Assembly (NCBI GenBank): GCA_013397845.1
Contig: VZTG01002058.1
Span: 1 to 64,000 of the forward strand
Direction: 5' to 3'
DNA from: Melanocharis versteri
Lineage: Eukaryota; Chordata; Aves; Passeriformes; Melanocharitidae
Length of the DNA stretch: 64,000 bases
Made by a program: the position numbers and the translations under genes. Every line of letters begins with the position of its first letter. The first letter of the stretch is position 1. Under the pieces are notes generated by a model, which worked only from the letters and a program-made list of their open reading frames with translations, had not been told where the DNA came from and did not search any database. Of this stretch, positions 32,272 to 46,715 are shown piece after piece.

Positions 32272-33847
32272 ACTTGGAACTCTATGTCCCCACTGGACAA
32301 CCTGTTTCTCCCAGTAGTCTGAACCCCATGAGGACTTTGGGGTACATTCCTGATATTTTCCATATAAAAAAGTATGCATTACCATAGCAGGTCTTTGCAC
32401 AGCACCAACAGTGCTTTATTTTTAAGTACCATAAACCCTATGACTGGGGCACACTGGGACTGATTCCAGCCTCCCACAAAGAAGTCAAGTGCCATCAAGG
32501 TGTCACAAGGTTAAATGAGTGCAGGATGGATCCAATACCCTACATGTTATTTATGATATATCTGCATTGCATAAAAATTGGCACAAGTATGAGGAAATAT
32601 GAGAATCTCAGCATCCTTCAGTGCCAAATACAGACATGATGCAACATAGTTATTTTCTCAATTCAACACAACATACAATATGCCACTCTCCATCAAGCTA
32701 CAGCAACTGAAATGTGCTTCAGGCCAATGGAAAATATCCCTAAAAATAGCTAAGCTATTTCTTGGCAAAAGGAGAAGTATTCAAAATTTCCTTGAAAATG
32801 TTTCCACCTGGATTTGCTGGAACAGCAACATGATTACTCAGTGACAGGAAGCTCACTGGTGAGGAGTCGTCCCTTCAATATTATCCCGCTTTTCCAAAAG
32901 CACTGCAAATATGGCTTGTAGCAGTTCTTTAAAGTACTGTACATGAAAGCTACTCTCTAAACTGTTTAAATGCTCCATGTTGAAGCATTATATTAGTGGC
33001 TTTCTGCTGCTCAAGCAACTTTAGATTGTAATGTATTATAATAGTGCTATTCTCATAGAGATAATTTCACAGATACAACACAAAAGATTGTCACACAAGA
33101 ATCTTCTAAATCATATCAAGGAAAATAAATACCCACTGCAAAGGGACTTGCTTATTTTGCTAAGATATTTTATCACGTATTAGCATAAAAATACTACTTC
33201 TGTCTTTCAGATTCACCCATGGCAATGCTTAAGAGCATTAGATGTGTTACAAATACAAATTGTTTTGGCAGCATGATAATTTATTGATGCACATTTGCAA
33301 ATTTTCTATGCCTCTATTCAGCCCTGACATATAACCTGCGTAAATTACAGAATTTCCATAATTAAAAGCAGAAGGGGAGGTGGTTCTTCCACTTTGCATA
33401 CATGCCACTGGCACATAGGTATAAGTCACTAATTACAAAGCGTGTTCTGCCAGGTCTTGGCTTCCCGGAAGCTCATGGAGGTCCTGAAGAGATGTATCCA
33501 GGAGCTGTCTAGTTTTCCTGATGGATCTGCATAGAAGCAGAGCACTGATCATGTCAACCCTCCCTGGAAACCCTGTTATCTAGTATGGGATAGTCTCCCA
33601 CATCCTTCCTTCCTTTTCTGGCAAATATCTTTGCTGTCATTCTCCACAGGGCTGTTCTCCCCATTACATGGTCAACCACCTTCACTACAGAGTAAGAGAT
33701 ATGCCCAGGACTTCATCAGAAACCAACAGCAGGAGAGAAACTACAACCTGGATTGCCCCTATTTTAAACAGTCGTCTTTATCTGTTGAGCCATTCTTACC
33801 CTCATCCATCCTCCACTAAGCCACCATCCTTTCCTTCAATACAGAGA
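32272..33847. other. Gene-free stretch
   Basis: AT-rich sequence between two LTR remnants; I see no exon, RNA gene or repeat. Confidence 0.55.
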
Positions 33848-33853
33848 CATCCT
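33848..33853. repeat. Left target-site duplication (catcct)
   Basis: catcct here and at 34217-34222 are identical and exactly abut the LTR, showing a 6-bp duplication. Confidence 0.85.
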
Positions 33854-34216
33854 TGTCACAATAATGGACACTGCCCAGGGAGAAAAGAGACAGCCGAACT
33901 CAGGAGTAACAAGATAGAAATGCCTTCATTTATTTATGTACAGAAGGGTTTTATACCCTAGGTCATAGAAAGTCATTGGATCTTCGTTAACTACCCCCCA
34001 GGGTTATTGGCTAGATCCTAAAAACACCCATTTTCTAAACAATCCTTCAGACTAACAATAATAAAGTGCAAAAACACCTCACAGGTGCAAGATAGAAGAA
34101 TTATTTACAAAAGCTCTCTAGCTGTTTTGCAGCTAGCTCCGTGAGAAAATGAGAATGCTCACGGACACAGGCAGATACTGAAAAATCTCTCTGCCACCAA
34201 GATTTCAGCATCCACA
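33854..34216 (-). repeat. Solo LTR, 363 bp, class II-like
   Basis: It is the relative of 24721-25068, on the same strand. On the + strand it reads from tgtcacaat to gcatccaca, so both ends obey the TG/CA rule, and a perfect 6-bp duplication flanks it. TTTATT at 33929-33934 is the reversed polyadenylation signal. It carries an extra segment (gagaatgctcacggac) that the other copy lacks. A solo LTR forms when the two LTRs of a provirus recombine; the exact duplication supports that history. Confidence 0.85.
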
Positions 34217-34222
34217 CATCCT
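34217..34222. repeat. Right target-site duplication (catcct)
   Basis: Identical to 33848-33853. Confidence 0.85.
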
Positions 34223-37200
34223 GGCATGAAAGTTTCTGTAGGCTTTTTGGTAGGTCCCGGGGTGGAGCAAGGTCTCATTTTAAAGATACTTTAATGAGCA
34301 GGATTCATGGGTACAGCCAGGATGGATGAGAGGAATTACAAATTGCTGCAAAACTCCTCAATTTTCAGTCATAGTCTCTTTCAGGTTCAGAGAGCTTCAC
34401 TGCAGAATGTAAAAACCTCACGCAAGATTAAGGATAAAAATTTCCATTTTATGGTATTTTTAGCTTATATTTCATTTTCCAGGATGCAGTTGGCTTGAAC
34501 TGGAGCCACAATGCTTGTGACGCTCCAAACACAATAAGGAATTAAAAAATGTGACAATTTTAAAATGTGTTTCTTGTTGTATAACAAATTCCCAGTGTTG
34601 TAGATCAAACTAGAAGGAACAGGAGCCATAACATGGAGATTATATAGAATTTTACTTCATGCTGTGGCAAAAGTTAATGCCTGCCTTGTTCTAGTCAGTA
34701 AGTAGAAAAGATATTTTACAAGAGCATAACACATAGCTTAGCTGATTGGAAAATGCAGGCATATGTGAATCAAAGATTTTCCTGCACAGTTTAGTGAAAG
34801 CTAATAAAAAAAAAGTGTGAGGTACTCCTGGCCCTCATCTGCTCTGCAGAATTTAAGGCAGAACTACTGGCACAAGTCCTTATAATTTTATCAGCACTTT
34901 TCTACTTGGTGTCCCTCCAGATAGCTCATCCTAAGGAATTTGCCTGCACACCTCAGACACACCCAATTCAATATCTTGGTTATTAGCACTTTTATTTTCT
35001 CTTTTGCTAGTTCCTTAAAACAATACCTTGATCAAGTTCCTATGTGTGTCTTATAGTCAAAATTCTGTTAACAAGAATTTGGATCAACAGCTGGAAATCA
35101 CACTTTTTTCTATTATAAACCCAGTAATTTCTGTTTAACAGACAGAAGCATAAGTAGGTAGGAAAGCTGAAATCGAAGGGACAGCAACCAAGTATATTTA
35201 GTTTGGGCTTCTTGGATTTTTTACTGGAATTCACTTTTAATCACATCCTGAAGTCAGGCAATAGCTTAACACCTAAAAGAGGTGCTGGACCCAAACTTTG
35301 CCATGAAGACATTCAAGCTTTTCCATGCTTGTTTACATGTGGATGGATTCATCTGCCCATCTGAGTCTCAGGAGCTGCCCTTTAGTTGCCTAAGTCTTCA
35401 GAGCCTAAATTGTCTTTGGATTCTAAATTGATTGAATCAAACAACTTAGGCGAAAATTTGTATTTAAATTGTCATGTACATTTTCAGTTGTCTCAGACTG
35501 CAAACACTTTGGATCTGGGGTGTTCTTTTTCTGTTTAGCCATTATTCTGAATCAAGCAAATCTCTAGCTTGTGAGTAAGTGCATTCAAAACAAGTATAAT
35601 ATACGTTACTGATTGCCAAAAGTACCCGAATCCTCTGTCTTACACTAGCAATATGAAATGAAGAACAATAAACAGTTGTTCAACTGCAGGAAGCAAGCCT
35701 AAAAAAGTAATGTTTTGGATACTTATACTGGCAGCTGAATGTGCAGGGACTGAATTAACAGAACCCCACCTGAAGGAATTCACATAGAAAATACAAACAG
35801 CTATGAACAATTTTTCCTTTTTTTTTTTTTCCTCCTCAAGTCTAGGAAACACCAGGCTGATATGAAATGAGGTGGAAGTCTAAATCCCATTTCCTCATGC
35901 TTATGCCATCAACAACAAAACTTTGATTTACCTTTTTTTTTTTTTTAATGAATCTTTCATTAGGCGGCATATGTGTGCATTTTCTTTAAGAGACTGACTT
36001 TTCCCTCCCTCTTTAAAGGCAATTCCTGTGGAGGAAATTCCTTGGGCAGAAATACATGGCTTCTTGGAAAATGCCAGAGGACAGTATGAGCAACACTGGA
36101 GCTGGTCTGACCTGTGGTTAGGCTGTTGATGGACTGTCTGGGATGAAACTGGCCACCCATCTAGTTTTGGATCCAGGTGCTAGTTTTGTGGGCGCCTTAC
36201 TGCCCTTGAAATTTTGAAGGTTTGTTTGACTTCCACTGACCTCCTATTGAGATTATCTCTGAAGTTAAAAGGTGTCTGCACTTCGCATATGCAGCATGCA
36301 GTGATAGAAGAGCAAATTAAGTAGTGGAAAGAAAGGGAAAGGGGTTTAAATTTTAAAATGTCAGTGTAAACAGGCCTACCAGAAAAAAAAAAGGAACTAC
36401 ACAGAGAAGCTTCACTATGACAGTGAAAACACAAAGCCTCCAAGGTAGGCAGTCACAGTGATACTGGCTTTCTAAGAAGCTGCATTTAAATGTTTGTTTT
36501 TGCAAAGTCACTCAAATATTTCCTCCACGTGGAGAGCGGAGGTCTGTTTTCCTGCAGGCAGGATGGGTTGTTGCAGTTTTCACAAAATAAAAGGCTTTAG
36601 TTGCTTTATTCTTTGGGACCATTGAAAAGTCGTATCCTTTAAGTAGAGCCAGCCACTTATTTAATATATAATTTTAATAATAATAATATGATGCAATTTA
36701 TTACAGCACCATCATATTGAAAGTGGGTAAGAACTAGCTCTTACTTGATGGAAATATTTAGGCATATATTTTCAGTTTTGTTACTATTCCTCTTGCAAGT
36801 CCATCTACTGCATAATTTTCTAACAATAGCAAAAAACCCGAAGACTTGATATGAAGGCTGGTTTTTTATAACAAAGAACTTAAATGCAGCTATTAGAAGT
36901 TATTGAGTTACCTCACATGTTTTTGAATATATTCAAAAGGTAGATGTGTAGGTTCAATATTTGTCAAAAATAAGAGCCAGTCTGTGTTTGCTGTACTATA
37001 TCATCCAGGTTTTTTCACCTCTAATTTCATTCTCTCTCCCAAAAGCTGAGAAACATTCATATTTTTCCAACAATGTCTGGATGCCAGGGTTTCTGGATGT
37101 CTGACTCTTGGAAAGAGCTGAAGTGCAGAGGCACACAGCAATGTGGAGGGAAAGCTATTCTCCCAGAAGTGGGTTTACTACACCTGCACAGAGACATGAT

Positions 37201-38422
37201 AGAATTAAATTGGTGCTACACACTCACAGGACGACCCAAACCACACCATCCCTATGGGTATGTTTGAGTACCTTGTTTTAGGAATGACCTTTAAGAGTTT
37301 AATAGGAAAGTTTCCAAAATGTTCTTCCAAACTAGGTATAACAATGTACAAAACTTTGAACAGGAATTGTTATGCATGTGTGCCTTTGTCAAAATATGGG
37401 TTACTCTGTGTACTGTACAAGAGGATATTTCTTCAAGAAAGACGAGTTCTTTTTGTGTATTAGCAGTTTTTCCATTGCAGAACAGTCAGACAGTTCCTAC
37501 GTCTAAACAATTTCCTGTATATTACAATATGTTTGTACTTTTTGTACATTTGAAAGTAGTGGAAAACAAAACACATTACTTTGCTTAAAAGAAAGCATTA
37601 ACCTAGAACTTCCTGACACCATCTTGTGATTTGTACAGCATCCCCAGCCTTTAGCTGATTTGCAAAGTTCACGTAGGAGCAACAAAAGATTACCCTTTCT
37701 CGGACAACAAGTGTACTACACAAACTGACTATGCGGCTATGTAAGCAGCTTGGTATGGGAGGGGGTTGAGTTTACCAAAGCAAAATAAGAGAAAGCACAG
37801 TCAGTCCTGAGTTAAATATACTTCCTTTTGTCTCGCCCTGAAAGCCTTCAAACATCAGCATCAATGAGCTCCAGTGCAGGAACTTGGTACTGTTTGTAGC
37901 TGACAATATTTCTAGGGAAACTTGACTCACAGATCTCTGCTGACATTGTCCTTAAGATGTCAATAACATTATCAAAGCAGTCTTTACCAGAAGTTTGATG
38001 ATTAGCTTCTAATAAGCCTAATTTCTCTATTCATAAATTTGCTAAAGGAGTTTGGAGGGCTGCTTAAGAAGTATGATGCTTCTAACTAGTTATTATTTCT
38101 TACATGAAACTGCTGAAAAAAGCCAAAATTCAGCCCCTTGTTTTTATTCAGATATGCTAGTGATCAAAACCTGACTGAAACAATAGATTTCAAGAGCTGC
38201 AAATGTTAAAGAAAAGTGTTAAGTTTGCATAATTAATCTCAGTGAATGGACTGTCTCCCAAGGAGAATCACACCTCATGAACATTGCTATGATTTTCTCT
38301 GTGAGATCTCTGGTCAGCCAGTCTCTCCAATGTCTTAGAGTTTGTTTCTGCTCTTTGAAGCAAATAACATGATGTTCTAATATCACCACTATTACCAATG
38401 GTGACTGCTAGTCCAAACATAT
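34223..38422. other. Gene-free stretch
   Basis: No exon recognised. T-runs occur near 35816-35832 and 35932-35946, and an AT-rich patch with ATA repeats at 36660-36690. Open frames are short and unremarkable. Confidence 0.55.
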
Positions 38423-38790
38423 GTGGGACCTGTCCTGTTTACCAACCATGTTTACCAGTGTCTTAGAAGAGCTCCCGGAGCACTCTTTCATGAAATTTGC
38501 AGATGTCGAAAAATGAGGGTGTCCACTGCACCAGGGGCCCACCTAGAAGATGGAGACAAGTCCTCCAAGATAGTACATGGTGGAAGGACAAGAGATAATA
38601 AGAAAGGTTTGGGCTGGATATAGGTAGAAACTTGCTCCCCATGAGGACATTGGGCAGGTGAGGTAGATAACCAAGGTAGGCTGGCTGGTATCCAGCCCTA
38701 GAAGTTTTTAAAAGGGCTTAGAAAAATCCTGGAACGTTCTCCTCTAAGACTCAGGCTGGCACTACTTGGAGAAGAAGGTGAGACAGGAGG
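38423..38790 (+). mobile_element. Decayed CR1 LINE fragment
   Basis: The order of phrases matches the 3' part of avian CR1 elements: cctgtttaccaaccatgttta, a gaaatttgcagatg block from the end of the reverse transcriptase, a tggaaggacaagagata block, gggctggatatagg-agaaacttgctccccatgagga, and finally agccctagaagtttttaaaaggg. Many substitutions and small gaps break every frame, so it is an old 5'-truncated copy. The borders are approximate. I see no clean 3' repeat end. Confidence 0.6.
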
Positions 38791-41700
38791 CCCATTTGGT
38801 CAATTTGCTTTGCTGTTGCATCTTCTATATATCTATCGGATATAATTTGGTTTTATTCCACTGCAAAGTATGCTAAGAGCTGTGAGTTGTGGACAATAAC
38901 AGGCCTGACTGATTTTGACAAGTTACTGAGCCTGCTTTTACCCTTAGTCTTGTTTATGTACTTGGTACCTCTAATGTGCATACAACCCATTGCTGGATCC
39001 TGAGTGAGTCCTATTCTTCACTGACAAAACCCATTTTCAGCAGTTTTCGAATTTTTCGAGCACAGACATATTGCCATTCCCAGTACACAGACTGATACGA
39101 AAATATCACAGAAACAGAGTTCATGTTACACAGAGACAGCACCATTGAACACAGTGTCTTACTGCAAAAGTATATTCAAAATAGCCTGAAATATTTACCC
39201 TGTTGAGAAAATCAGACTCTTGAGAGTATCTTGTGGAAATTCTGAGCCATAGCTTTTGAAAGATCCTTGTTCTTCTCACACTTATTTCTCACTATCCACC
39301 TCCTGGTCCCAGCTGCTGCTTTGGGGAGTCAGTGGTTTCTGTGTGGTCCTCTCCCACCTCTCCTGCAGTATCTGGACATTCCTCAGAAAGGCATCTGTCC
39401 ACGATTACAGATCTTCCTCATGTCATGGGTCTCATCACCAGGAAAGTGGGAAGGTTCAGGATGACAAACTGAGAATAATCTTTCACTGTCAAATTCATGG
39501 GATCAAAGGAAAAACAAGCCCTATCTGTTTCAGCAAATGGTGAAGGAAAGAGGAAAAGCATAGGCTATTAGGTAAATGTAGGCAAATAGCACTGACCTCT
39601 GTTATCTAGAGGTCTAGATTAGTTCATTTTGCTGCAATATTTTGCATACTGAAATCACTTCTGTCAGGGAACATCCAGGCGCTTTGGAGGAGATGTAATT
39701 TAGAGTTGTGACACCCCTGTGAGACGCAATTGCAGTTGTCCCACAGTGGGGTGACTCTCACAGAGATACTGAGTTGCTCAGGAAACTACCTAAAAAGTAA
39801 TTGAGGTATATCGGCTTTTGTAACCACCAGATATAAGTGTAAAAAAAGCATGGACAGCATAGGGACATGGTGACAGCACTGCTGATACTCCTTCCAAGTG
39901 CCACGAGTGCACAGGTCAGAACTGAGAAGAAAGTTCACTATTGGTAAAGCAGTCTGGAGGGTAATGAACTCTATCCAAGAGTGGAAAGTGAGGAACTTCT
40001 GACACCAGTTTTCAAACAACTGACAAATTTTTACAGTGCTGATTGCGTTACTCTTAAAATATTGCACTGGAAAACTGGAATGATTAATACATGAGCTACA
40101 TCTGCTTCAGCAAACCCATGCATGTGATCACTCTTTTCCGGCATTAATCAAGAGCTGTGAATTCAGCTTCCACAATACAAGCAGTTTCTGTCCTCAGCTT
40201 TCGGGAGTTTGTAATTCAGTCTCACTGTCATTTCTTTCCTCTTCCATGCTCTTTCATGAAAGGTAAACCTGCAAAGAAAGAAACCAGAGTCATTAACTGT
40301 TGGAAGCTTTAATGTGCTACAAAACCCGCATTAGAAGTGATAATGAATTTTCCACTGCTGAAAGTAGACTTTGCTAACTGATGTATGTAGTGAAAAAGGG
40401 GGCTATATAACCCACAAAAATAAGAACTGCGTTCATTTTTAATATGCCTCATTCATCTTTGCTTAAATTGGCAGGACACCAGATTAGAGTTTAAGATGTT
40501 CCTTTAATTTTCATTAATTAAAGTAAATATGCTTTTAACTGTTTCTACTAGACTCTATTAAATCCAGTATATTTGACAAAATTTCTTTTAGAACCAAACT
40601 GAGTAACATTTCTAATGCTCTTTGGAGAGCATGAGATTAATTCGTCCTAAAAATCCAGGTTCTGAAAAAGCAGCTCACAACTAAATTACTTGCACTTCCA
40701 TGATAGACACTGTTTTTACTAGCCAAGATTTTTTGTTTTCCCCTAGGAGCTAAGTAGCAATCAGCAGGAACAGCTTAAATGAGGAAGGCTGATAAAATTA
40801 GTGTTCTTGGCTCTCTGTTCCATGCCCACTCCACAATCAGCCGGGCTGGGAATCAAGAAGCTCCAATATTCACAAAGCAGCCCCAGTTCGCAAGCCAGTA
40901 GCACAGATTCTTGCAGGTTTTTTTAAAAAAAACCTCTTACAGGGTTTTTTAAATCCTACAGGTCCTTTAACTGAAAACTATTTTCAAGTCCTACACAGAG
41001 AACCCAGCACTGCTCCCATTCAATCAAAGTGAGACCATTAGATGAATTCAGAGGAAACCATAGTGAGCTCAGAAGGACTCACTATACAAATATGTGTTTC
41101 CACAGAGGTCTTCAGCATAACACTGAGAAGTTGTGCCATAACTTACTTACCGTCAAAACACAGCAAATTCTCTGTTTTGGTCCAAAATTTCTCTTTCTGT
41201 GACGAAAGCCTTTAACTGAAAATGTTTGCTTCATTTCACTGAAGAAAATACCCTGAGATATTGTTGCTGCTTCCATTCTCACTAAAAAAAAATTAGGAAG
41301 TGTCTTCCAAACCAGTAGCAATTTGAGAAGGCAATTTTGATTTTGACATGTATTCCAAAATGTCTAGTGAAATCAAACGCTGGTATTTGTTATGGGAACG
41401 CAAAAGTAAATCACAACAATTATAATAAGAGTGAAAGGTAAAAAAAAATAAGAGGGGGGAAAAAAAGCTAAAGAAAAGACAGCTTCACTTAGAGGAGTAC
41501 AACTTTCCAAAACCAGCATTAGGAGCAAGGAGTGACAGTTACAGGGGGCAAAAAGGGAAATTAAGAACGAGAGAGACAGAAAACATGGACAAAATAGCAG
41601 AGGTGCATTGCACCTGGTCTGGTTCTGAGGACTGGACACTGAGGAAATGAGGTAGCGAAAACATGCAGAAAAGAGGGCACTTAATAATCAAGTTGATAAA

Positions 41701-44700
41701 GTAACTTGCAAATGAAAAGAAACTGGCAACTGAGAAACAGCTAACAGATAAACTTAAAGAGTTCTGTGAAATCAAATAAAATGAGGCACACACACACAAT
41801 ACTAAGAGAAGAGAGAAAGCCAAATCACAGACCTTTGCCGAGGGATCAAACCCTGGAAGATTCATCTTGCCAGCAATTGTGAGGAGCCTTTTAATTTTTA
41901 CTTTGTTATTCCTGCAAGAAGATACAAACCACATGTTTTATATAAGGAGCAGAGAGGGAAATATATTACAGCATCCAATTTCTGCTGGGGAAAAAGGATG
42001 CTATAACCAAAAATGCCTGAACAGGCATTTCCAGCATATCCAGGGATGCTAGAAGTACTTGGTAAAACTAAAAATACAAAGCTTCTCTACCAGGTTGATC
42101 TACTGAAAAGGTGAGGTCATAATGGGCCAGATTCAAATATGCTTGTGAAGCGTGAATAGCTGTGACAGACTCAGAACTGCTGAAATCAATGAAGATATTC
42201 TCAATAATGAATTTGAATCAGGAAATTGTAATCTGATTCTGAAAAGAGCTGTAAGTTTGATAATATATCTCTTGCTTTTTAACAGTCTTACATTAACTTC
42301 GCAAATTTCAGTGTTTTACAGATCCTTACAAAAAAGGGAAAGCAAGAATAATGGATATACACTTTTGTGGATACATTTGTTGCTAATGGCTCATCAGGAT
42401 CTAAGTGGGCACATGTTTGCTGATATTCTAGCTCTAACAAAATATTAGAGAAATTAATTTACTTAATTTAATTATTAAAATTAAACAAATGAACAGACTC
42501 TAAACAAACAAACAAACAAACAAAAAACCCAAAAAACTAAAACAAAACAAAAGCTGTCTACCATGGTCTGTACAGTGCTTAAGTGCTTGATCTGAGCTCT
42601 GAGCATACACACGGGATGACAAGTTCATGAGGCCAAGTGGCACACAGAGTCAAGATCGTCTCCCACATCCAGTCCCACGAGATTTTATCTGGCAGTGCTT
42701 TCCCTGGCCTGCACTTTCCTTCATGTCCTCAAAATACAAGAGGAAGTAGCAGGGATTGCACAAATAAATCTCATCCAGTCTAAGCAAAATGCTGGCAGGG
42801 CATGGCAGCTGTTTGTCACAGCTTGGAGTCCTATTCAAGTTTTCAGAGCGCTCTCTTCCATTTCTGCCCTCATCAGTCACTTTTTAAGCACTTACTGCTC
42901 TGCGACTGGACACAAAACCTGTGAAACTGGCATGAAACTTTTGCTCATGCCTTGTTTTATGCACCCAAATTTGTGAAGCCACTTAATCTACATTTTGCAG
43001 AAACTAATTCCATTGCCATAACTGAACCCTTCATTTGAGGCACCTGTAAATTTTTCAGAAGCAAGTGATACTGCACTTTTTCCTCATTGTAACCCTCTCT
43101 TTTGTGTCCTACTCTCTTCTCCTATAACTATACGACGTGGACGTGAACTTTACCTTTGCATCACAATATACAACATTGCCACAGTACACAGAGGTATTTT
43201 CTACATAGTATTGTGCTCTAATCCAGCTACCTATCAAACTATGTCATTATTGTGTTACCAACTTGATGTTGAACAAATCGATGCCAAAGTATGTGGAAAC
43301 ACACATTAAGGATGCATTACATTTAGGCAGAGTCTCCAAAAGGAGTAAAATCCAATCCAACTATTATCAAATTCATTTTGCAAGCAAACTGCCACAAAGA
43401 AATAGCAGCATTTTAATGAAATACTTCCTTAATATATTTTAAAGAGATGGAAGGCCTAGGGAGATTGACCATGACAGAAACCTGGCAGCTGAGAGGAGGA
43501 GGGCATTCCTGGAAAAGCTGGCACTTAACTTTTGTATACTCCTCCTTGCATAGTATAAGTGTTGGTCTTGGGATAAGGACAGGATCAACTGGAAGTGCGC
43601 CTTGACTAGGAACAATGTCACATCTTACACTGTTCTTGTAGCTATTGTACATATGTTAATTCCTGTTAACACAAATAAGGAAGCAGAATTTTACAGACCA
43701 AGAAAAGCAAAACCTTAACACACTGCTGGATTTCCCAAAGATTCAGACACAAATATCCACATGAAAATTTTTGCTACTTCTAGGCTTTTTATCATTCCTG
43801 TTCCAAAGACTGAAGTTAAACATGACACTATAATAGTATGGGCATTTGAACAAAGAGTGGTTCTGAAATTTGGCTTCACCTTATATATATACACATATAC
43901 TGCCAATTTACAGGATACAGGAGGGGTATATACTCAGATGTAGAAGAGGGAAGCAGAGAACAGTCTGTTATTTTCCCAGACCACTGAAATCTGCTCCCAA
44001 GAGAAATTTAAATTTGTTCAAAGTGAAGCTCTGCCAACATATGTTGGCATATCAAGAATCAAGGGCTGGGAACTGCCTGCACTGCTGTAGCTTGGGGCAG
44101 GGGGAGGGGACATAGGCTTTGGAGGTATGCAGTTGTTGTGCACACAAGGACAGATATCTGAGAGCTGAAAGCTTGATCTTTTTCCATGACCTAAGCAATG
44201 GTTAAAGATTTCCATTCCTCCTACATGCAAGTCTCACCCTAAGGCTAACCTTCACTGTGCCAATGGCTTTGTATACACGCCAGAACTCCTGAAATATCTG
44301 TAATTTTAAGAGAGATGTTTATGAGATTATTCATGCAAGTTGGGAATGAGTGACTACCTTCATTTATCAGACCAGAACTATTTCCACTGAAATACTATTT
44401 CTCCCTTTTAACCCAGTTAGTAAATAAATTAACCACTAACTAATAAATTAGGTAGCATTAGACTATATTAATAGCAACTTTTTTCTTCATAATGGCAATT
44501 TGTAGGCTCAGAAAGGAAATAGTGAAGTATTACATTACACAGCACGTGTTCCTGAGGAATTCTTAAGGGAAAACAGAGCCACATCACCTGCCAAGAGGTC
44601 TGCTGGGGGCCAGCAGACACATGCAGTACCCAAGTCACTCTAACTGGATTAACTAAGGACCGCAAGAAGTTTGAATAATGTATATTTGCAGCCATATTTT

Positions 44701-46025
44701 TTCATGCAAAAAACAATGATGATCAGTGAAGAGGTTCATAGCAATACTTACTGTTCTGTTGCAGTAGATTTACGATGGGAATGTACTCAGGGCTTACAGC
44801 AGTATCTATTTTTGCAATACCCACGTATCCAGGAACAGCAATATTTTAACCATAGGAAGATCTGTAGGTTGTGTTTGTCCTGTCAATCTCATGATACGTG
44901 CTAATGACCGTTACCTCTGCTATTCCTCTCTGGGGTCCCTGTATTGATATGAGTACAATGTAAACGTAGAGTGAGAGATAAATCTGTCTCCTTTTCTTTC
45001 AGCGTGTGAAAAGGAAAATCATGGAAGGGTTTTTCTTTCCTAAATTACTTGACTGCTTCTCTGCACCCATCACATAACCTCCATTTAGGCTCATATACCT
45101 CTGGCAGTGCCGGAGTCAGGGAGTAACCTCTGAACAAGAACACAGCAAATTTCTTAAATACTTACTCCAAGACTACTACAAATTGGGTTAACACTACATG
45201 AAAGAGGAACACCATCACACATGTTGACAAAACAATGAGGAAACATGCCTATCCTCTTTACAGCTGTCCTCAGAACTGCTCAAAGACTCATTTCTCCCAG
45301 CATGATGAAATGTAGATGAAACACCAGTGAAAATGGTCTGTGCATCAGAGTTAAACTATTCACACCCCATTGGAGAGCTAAATGGGGACATTAAGCTAAT
45401 CACTGTGGTACTGTATAACTCAGTTCATGGGTGAACCCAACAAAAAAAAATAGAAATACAGCATCTGAAGCTTCATCTGCAGCCCACGACAGGCATCACA
45501 TTTGTGTTCCAGACATATGTTTATTGAGGGTTTTTTCCTTGCATGTTATGTTTAGTACTGTCACAGCTCAATACCTTTATTCAGAAGCCATTTTGACCAG
45601 CCTTGTTCTGTGGAGAGACACGTGCTCTTCAGCCTCACCACATAACACTGCAATCTCCTGCCTCTTCCAAGAGGGTATGGTGATCCTACACAACCATGTG
45701 TATTGGTGCATTCTTCTGTGTGCCAAGCCCACAAAGACAAGCAAGAAGCAGCAAATGACAAATCTCCACTGCTTTTGGAGGTAAGATCTGGCTCACAACT
45801 GACTTCAGAGTAGATAACCCACCAAAAACCCTGCCTTACAGACAAGAACATAACCAGTCCACAATGGTGCAAAGAGTCCTAAAACAATGTCATGGCTTTG
45901 GGCCACACCAAACAACAGTGTTCAGCTTCAGAAGAACTCCCCTAAACATAAATATGAAAAGCAAATTCTTGGTTAGAGAGGCTTCAGCTTCAGGTGAAAC
46001 ATGCTGCCCCCACTCAGTCCTGTCC
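38791..46025. other. Gene-free stretch with simple repeats
   Basis: No exon recognised. It includes an AAAC repeat (annotated) and a short ACAC run near 41788-41798. Confidence 0.55.
42502..42552 (+). repeat. AAAC simple repeat
   Basis: About six aaac units followed by impure A/C-rich sequence. Confidence 0.85.
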
Positions 46026-46077
46026 TGCTTGTACTTCTGCATGGGGTTACAAAAAGCCTTTTGTGATGGGTCATAAC
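46026..46077 (+). repeat. 52-bp direct repeat, copy A
   Basis: From tgcttgtacttctgcatgggg to gtgatgggtcataac, 50 of 52 bases match 46716-46767. The two copies flank the LTR-like block between them. Far too long for a retroviral target duplication. Confidence 0.85.
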
Positions 46078-46671
46078 TATTCTGGTTTGATACAGATTTG
46101 GGAGAAAACATCCAAAAGGCGTCTCCTTTGAAAAGGCAGATTCCGGCCAGCCCCTCCCCCACTCGGTTTGGGAGAAAATCTCCTTGGAGAAAAGTGGAAA
46201 AAACAGCTTGTTTAACAAGCAGAGTATGCACAAGCATGAGAAGAAGGAATAATATTAAACAATAAAACCTCTCTCTGCTCTGAAGTGATGGAAAATTCAG
46301 AGAGTCTTTCTGTGGGTGTGGCTCGGTCTCGCCCAGTCTCTCCGGGCTCGGGCCCGGCGTCCAGGCCACAGTGCAGCGTGGGGGGCCCCCGGGTGATTGT
46401 CCTGGTGTTCCAGACCGGAGAAAAGCTGAGCAGTTCCAGAAGAAGCCACAGTACTGGGAAAACTTTTCTTGCCTTAGCTAATGAGGAAAACCAGCAAAAA
46501 AAAGCAAAGGAAAACTCCCTATCTCTCTGTGCAGAGCCGAGAACTCGGAGAGGACTGAGAGCCTTATCTCTGTGTTTTTTAAAAAGAAGCGGTGAAAGGA
46601 ATTTCCACCGCTTCCCCCACTCACTTCGCTCTTGGATCTAGTCTTAAAGGCAAAGAACTCAATACCCGGCA
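46078..46671 (+). repeat. LTR-like block, relative of the one at 1-398
   Basis: AATAAA lies at 46261-46266, followed by a GC-rich segment that aligns with 1-398 up to a shared ccggca end. A + orientation fits the signal. The left border is not clear; I use the end of the 52-bp repeat. No primer binding site follows and no coding region is attached, so it is probably a solo LTR. Similarity to the window start weakens but may continue a little past 46671 (ggggatac in both). Confidence 0.55.
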
Positions 46672-46715
46672 TAAGCAGATGGTGGGGGATACAATACAGC
46701 ATCATAAAGTCACCC

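Noticed and set aside
39786..40067. 93-codon frame on the - strand
   Set aside because: No recognisable motif or splice sites; ordinary length for random AT-rich DNA.
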